Source: UBA6544 sp049601975 (GTDB lineage: Bacteria > Pseudomonadota > Alphaproteobacteria > UBA8366). From it: a stretch of DNA of 8,708 bases. A program made the position numbers and the translations under genes. This document shows positions 6,724 to 8,708 of this stretch, piece after piece. The stretch's first letter is position 1; each line of letters starts with the position of its first letter. The stretch covers positions 1 to 8,708 of the forward strand of contig JBMYRC010000162.1 of assembly GCA_049601975.1 (NCBI GenBank), given 5' to 3'. A model generated the notes under the pieces. It was not told the DNA's origin. It saw only the letters and a list, made by a program, of their open reading frames with translations, and did not search any database.

Positions 6724-7530
6724 TCAGCTCGTCTGATACAGAACAGGAAAATCCTCTCCTTCCAACGGAGCCCCGTGCTCCAGCATGACATCGGGGAATG
6801 GCGGCGATGTCGCTCGGCCCTCATGACGAACGAAAAGCGCGTTGTCTCCCACAAGCCGCAGCGAGAAAGCACGGCGTTGGTCGGTACGGCTTGTATTGGG
6901 CGGGGCCCCGTGAACGGTTCGAAAATCAAAGGCAATAACGTCGCCAGGTTCGACCGTCCATCCTCGGATATCAAACTTATCCCGGTTGGCAGCGACATCA
7001 GGCACCGGCGTCATCTCATCCCCCTCGTTGAGAGGCGTGCCGTTAAAGAATTGCGGCTGGTAGAACTTGCCGCCCAGATGCGAACCAGCAATAAACTCGA
7101 GCGTTCGATCACGCGAAACGTGATCGAGAGGTATCCAAAAACTGACGGTCTTCGGTCCCTCGACGCAATAATAAGGCTGATCCTGGTGCCATGGTGTTGC
7201 AACATCGGCATCCGCCTCTTTGATCAAGATGTGCTCATGGAACAGGCGAACGGACTCACTCTCCATCAATTCGGCTGCAATTTGCCCAATGGAGGAGTTA
7301 AAAATGAAATCCTTGTACCCGGATACCCTCTGCCAATTGCAGTAATCACTGTGAAACTCACCGTCACCGCAGTCGCCCTGATAACTGCGGCGGCTCGGTC
7401 CCGGATGAGCCAGATTCCAGGCAACCCCCACACGCAATGTTTCTACCCATTCATTGATGATGTTCCGAAGTATGGTCACACCATCAGTCTTAAATGAATT
7501 AAAACTTTTTACGTCGACCAACTTCGTCAT
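6724..7530 (-). CDS. phytanoyl-CoA dioxygenase (PhyH) family protein
   Basis: An intact 268-residue Fe(II)/2-oxoglutarate-dependent oxygenase of the PhyH family, typically hydroxylating small molecules or acyl-CoA substrates. The iron triad is His115-x-Asp117 in TPWHQDQPYY and distal His207 in TVHGAPPNTS. Arg219/Arg220 in DQRRAFSLRLVGD is the likely 2-oxoglutarate anchor. SFWIPLD and FIAGSHLGGKFY are typical core strands of the double-stranded beta-helix. The start ATG 7530 gives MTKLVDVKSF and is preceded 7 nt upstream by GGGAG; the longer frame to 7605 has no ribosome-binding site. The stop is TGA at 6724-6726. The gene lies alone, 77 nt after a broken small gene, and is flanked by two related coding remnants. 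The substrate is unknown; bacterial members vary widely, so the phytanoyl name is only a family label. Confidence 0.92.
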   Translation of the reverse strand: MTKLVDVKSFNSFKTDGVTILRNIINEWVETLRVGVAWNLAHPGPSRRSYQGDCGDGEFHSDYCNWQRVSGYKDFIFNSSIGQIAAELMESESVRLFHEHILIKEADADVATPWHQDQPYYCVEGPKTVSFWIPLDHVSRDRTLEFIAGSHLGGKFYQPQFFNGTPLNEGDEMTPVPDVAANRDKFDIRGWTVEPGDVIAFDFRTVHGAPPNTSRTDQRRAFSLRLVGDNALFVRHEGRATSPPFPDVMLEHGAPLEGEDFPVLYQTS

Positions 7531-7607
7531 TGTTTTACTCCCAAAGCTGTTTTTGATTTTCGAAATCTCCCACGTATTCCGACACGATGGGATTGGTTGT
7601 AACACAA

Positions 7608-7769
7608 TTATTCCAATTCTGCTTTTTCAGCATTGCTCCGCTCCATCCACTCCCTCGCGCTTTCACCTCGCAGCCGCTCCTCAAGATATCACTCCCGGAG
7701 CGAATTAATCGCGACCGCATAGGACGCAATTGCGTCCTCGGCCCAGTCGTAGTCGTCAGTCTTTTTCAC
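7608..7769 (-). pseudogene. small acidic helical protein (about 53 codons) with in-frame TGA
   Basis: From GTG 7769 the frame reads VKKTDDYDWAEDAI, then ASYAVAINSLRE, a TGA at 7689-7691 where Trp fits, then YLEERLRGESAREWMERS and a Lys/Glu-rich end to TAA 7608-7610. The sequence looks like a small, charged, mostly helical protein. The start overlaps the preceding gene's end by 14 nt, the spacing seen in compact, phage-like operons. Its C-terminal LRGESAREWME is shared with the remnant at 6642-6695. No family is recognised. The TGA makes it a probable pseudogene, although a Trp-to-stop change by one base or a read error would restore it. Confidence 0.45.
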
Positions 7770-8013
7770 GCGCAGCTCTGATCCGCTGACGCAGATCGCC
7801 ATAGTCAATCAGCAGGCGTTTCAGCACTGAGCAGTCGCCGACCACCGTGTCCCGTGTACATGGACCAGCCAGCGCTTTCATATCCACGGCGGCGGCTGCC
7901 TGGACGTCTTTCGAGAAGACTTCGTTCGGCGGCGTCACGATGACGGGCTCACCCTTCGTCGCACCTTTATAACTCCAGTAGGTACCAACCGCCCAAGCCC
8001 TTGCCCCTACCAC
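7756..8013 (-). CDS. small exported or lipoprotein-like protein of unknown function, 5' end unclear
   Basis: An 85-codon frame from GTG 8013 to TGA 7756-7758. The same frame stays open upstream to a TAG at 8059-8061 and there reads as a signal segment, LCLLLRTSCLTAAS, with no start codon, so the true N-terminus appears damaged. The mature part has EPVIVTPPNEVF, a Cys pair within GPCTRDTVVGDCSVL and the tail LIDYGDLRQRIRAARE. A small secreted protein with proline and paired cysteines, directly after a single-membrane-span small ORF, recalls the i-spanin/o-spanin order of phage lysis cassettes. No spanin motif is decisive. It overlaps the next small frame by 14 nt. The translation is open and protein-like, but the identity is unknown. 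Confidence 0.45.
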   Translation of the reverse strand: MVGARAWAVGTYWSYKGATKGEPVIVTPPNEVFSKDVQAAAAVDMKALAGPCTRDTVVGDCSVLKRLLIDYGDLRQRIRAAREKD

Positions 8014-8069
8014 GCTAGAAGCGGCCGTCAGACAGCTTGTCCGTAGTAGCAGACAAAGCTATCGCGATG

Positions 8070-8192
8070 CTACACCATGCGAGCCTGGGCCTCTGATGCA
8101 GCCTTCGACGTCTCACCCTGCGCGAGACGCCGCCCCGCCCAGACGGCGGCGCCGAGCGCGGCAAAGAGCGTAATAGCAAGCCAACCACTCAA
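8070..8192 (-). CDS. small single-span membrane protein, 40 residues
   Basis: A frame from TTG 8192 to TAG 8070-8072 reads LSGWLAITLFAALGAAVWAG, one hydrophobic span, then the charged tail RRLAQGETSKAASEAQARMV. The TTG overlaps the TGA of the preceding small frame (8189-8191), a classic coupled stop/start, and AGGG lies about 7 nt upstream. The N-terminal anchor plus Ala/Glu/Gln helix resembles the start of an inner-membrane spanin or other small phage or accessory protein, but it is short and may be cut off by a stop. It is too small for firm family assignment. Confidence 0.4.
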   Translation of the reverse strand: MSGWLAITLFAALGAAVWAGRRLAQGETSKAASEAQARMV

Positions 8193-8281
8193 GACTCACC
8201 CTTTTCCTTCATCAGCATTACGGCGAACGCCGCAACAGCGCCTGCGATTGCAATCACGTTCGTCAGGACGAAAGGCTCATA
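8189..8281 (-). pseudogene. tiny membrane-span remnant, possibly holin-like
   Basis: The open stretch reads YEPFVLTNVIAIAG, then AVAAFAVMLMKEKGES, ending at TGA 8189-8191. It is one hydrophobic helix with a short basic/acidic tail. The in-frame upstream codon is a stop (8282-8284). An ATG at 8280 lies one base out of frame, so a single-base loss right after the start would explain the loss of initiation; a AAGGAG sequence occurs 17 nt before that ATG. The TGA overlaps the TTG start of the next small frame, suggesting an ancestral coupled pair. No homology is recognised. Confidence 0.3.
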
Positions 8282-8405
8282 TCAAACGGATCGTTTGCTC
8301 CTTAAAGAGAGCGAAGTGTCGTTTTGTCTTAAACTCCCAGCAGCTATGTGAAACGGCAGATTACGTTTTAGAAATTGACAAGCGATCCTGATACTCGATC
8401 GGATA
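8282..8405. other. intergenic region without recognisable genes
   Basis: Between the DUF2306-type gene and the small-frame cassette, neither strand shows protein-like sequence. The notable element is an inverted repeat at its right edge (8386-8411). A TTGACA at 8375-8380 has no matching -10 at usual spacing. Confidence 0.5.
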
Positions 8406-8411
8406 TCAGGA
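8386..8411 (-). terminator. 8-bp hairpin spanning the DUF2306-type gene stop
   Basis: TCCTGATA (8386-8393) and TATCAGGA (8404-8411) form a perfect 8-bp stem with a 10-nt loop that itself contains the palindrome CGATCG. The stop codon of the DUF2306-type gene lies in one arm. No T-run follows on the minus strand, so intrinsic termination is doubtful. It could be a 3' stabilising structure or a protein-binding palindrome. Confidence 0.3.
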
Positions 8412-8708
8412 AACGCTAGATCGACAATTGAGAGAATTAGTCTGCATCCCGTCGCCGGCGCGCAGGTACCACTCGGCGATGACCAAATTGATCAGCCAGC
8501 TCGCCCACGACATCACGATATATCCACTGACAAATTCGTAGCCGAGAGCCGGTGCGACCGGCAGCCCCAGCCGTAAGGTAATGGCGGCAGCGGTGAGCGC
8601 AAACGATCGGACCATCCAGGCCCGATGCTCCTCGAAACGCCGCTCCACCGCGCGCCGGTAGCCGAGCCAGGTGGTGACCAACCAAACAACGGTCAAGATA
8701 GAAAACCC
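8406..8708 (-). CDS. DUF2306-type membrane protein, 3' part
   Basis: The frame enters from the right edge (its upstream codons read GFLSL) and ends at TGA 8406-8408, giving about 100 visible residues. Pattern: a hydrophobic helix (LTVVWLVTTWLGYR), the loop VERRFEEHRAWM, a second helix from MVRSFALTAAAITLRL, and a third, YIVMSWASWLINLVIAEWYL. EEHRAWMVRSFALTAAAITLRL is characteristic of DUF2306/YozB-like integral membrane proteins, whose biochemical role is unknown; the HRxWM-R-S histidine segment is conserved in the family. The C-terminal tail after AEWYLRAGDG is not family-like and runs into a hairpin. The 5' half and start lie outside the window, so integrity cannot be judged. Confidence 0.72.
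   Translation of the reverse strand, partial: GFSILTVVWLVTTWLGYRRAVERRFEEHRAWMVRSFALTAAAITLRLGLPVAPALGYEFVSGYIVMSWASWLINLVIAEWYLRAGDGMQTNSLNCRSSVS

Noticed and set aside
6775..7497. Plus-strand open frame of 240 codons opposite the PhyH gene
   Set aside because: It is entirely antisense to the PhyH gene, which carries the HxD...H iron motif; the antisense translation has no recognisable domain.
203..7691. In-frame TAA/TAG/TGA at conserved Glu, Gln or Trp positions as a sign of stop-codon reassignment or recoding
   Set aside because: The intact genes end normally at TAA, TAG and TGA, the internal stops replace different amino acids, and several affected genes also carry frameshifts or deletions. 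Pseudogenization explains all of these.
8077..8391. Plus-strand 104-codon frame
   Set aside because: It is Arg/Ser-rich and antisense to the small membrane frames, with no domain-like pattern or good ribosome-binding site.
1..8708. CRISPR arrays, tRNA or rRNA genes, insertion-sequence transposases
   Set aside because: No spaced direct repeats, no cloverleaf-like conserved arms and no transposase motifs were noticed by eye on either strand.

Overview
The window looks like chromosomal DNA of moderate G+C from a proteobacterium, most likely an alphaproteobacterium. That placement rests on remembered resemblance of the proteins (Lrp-type RAM-domain protein, Kef-type antiporter, DUF6134, DUF2306, PaaI thioesterase) and no search was run. 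The striking property is decay: five genes are intact, one more is intact as far as the window edge allows, and most of the rest is broken genes and gene stubs. This suits a genome undergoing pseudogenization, as in host-associated or recently bottlenecked bacteria. A low-accuracy assembly could explain the single-base frameshifts but not the nonsense codons or truncations.

Layout, left to right. At 1-452 (+) is the 3' part of a homocysteine S-methyltransferase-like gene with an in-frame TAG and a +1 frameshift in a G6 run. Converging on it is an intact two-gene minus-strand operon (488-2171): a UlaG-like metallo-beta-lactamase-fold protein followed 4 nt later by an alpha/beta hydrolase. A divergent intergenic region at 2172-2296 leads into a truncated stand-alone Lrp/AsnC ligand-binding domain (2297-2416, +). 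Next is a heavily decayed Kef-type cation:proton antiporter (2457-3687, +) with several nonsense codons and two frameshifts. Tail to tail with it is a DUF6134-type exported protein broken by one TAA (3684-4361, -), then a 3' stub of a LivF-like ABC ATPase (4450-4647, -).

At 4713-5153 (+) is an intact PaaI-type hotdog thioesterase, followed closely by a broken small exported-protein gene (5165-5484). On the minus strand, 5503-6459 encodes an intact D-2-hydroxyacid dehydrogenase and 6724-7530 an intact phytanoyl-CoA dioxygenase-like Fe(II)/2-oxoglutarate oxygenase. Two short related coding remnants ending in LRGESA(K/R)EW(L/M)E flank the oxygenase gene. From 7608 to 8281 (-) lies a run of very small, overlapping reading frames with membrane or signal segments. 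It is organised like a phage lysis or accessory cassette but is not firmly identified and is partly broken. The right edge carries the 3' part of a DUF2306-type membrane protein (8406 to beyond 8708, -).

The surviving genes are mainly stand-alone soluble enzymes of small-molecule or lipid metabolism. The lost ones are a transporter, an ABC ATPase, a regulator domain, a methyltransferase and exported proteins. No tRNA, rRNA, CRISPR array or recognisable insertion sequence was seen. I found no convincing previously undescribed system; the best leads are the small-ORF cassette on the right and the duplicated remnant flanking the oxygenase gene.
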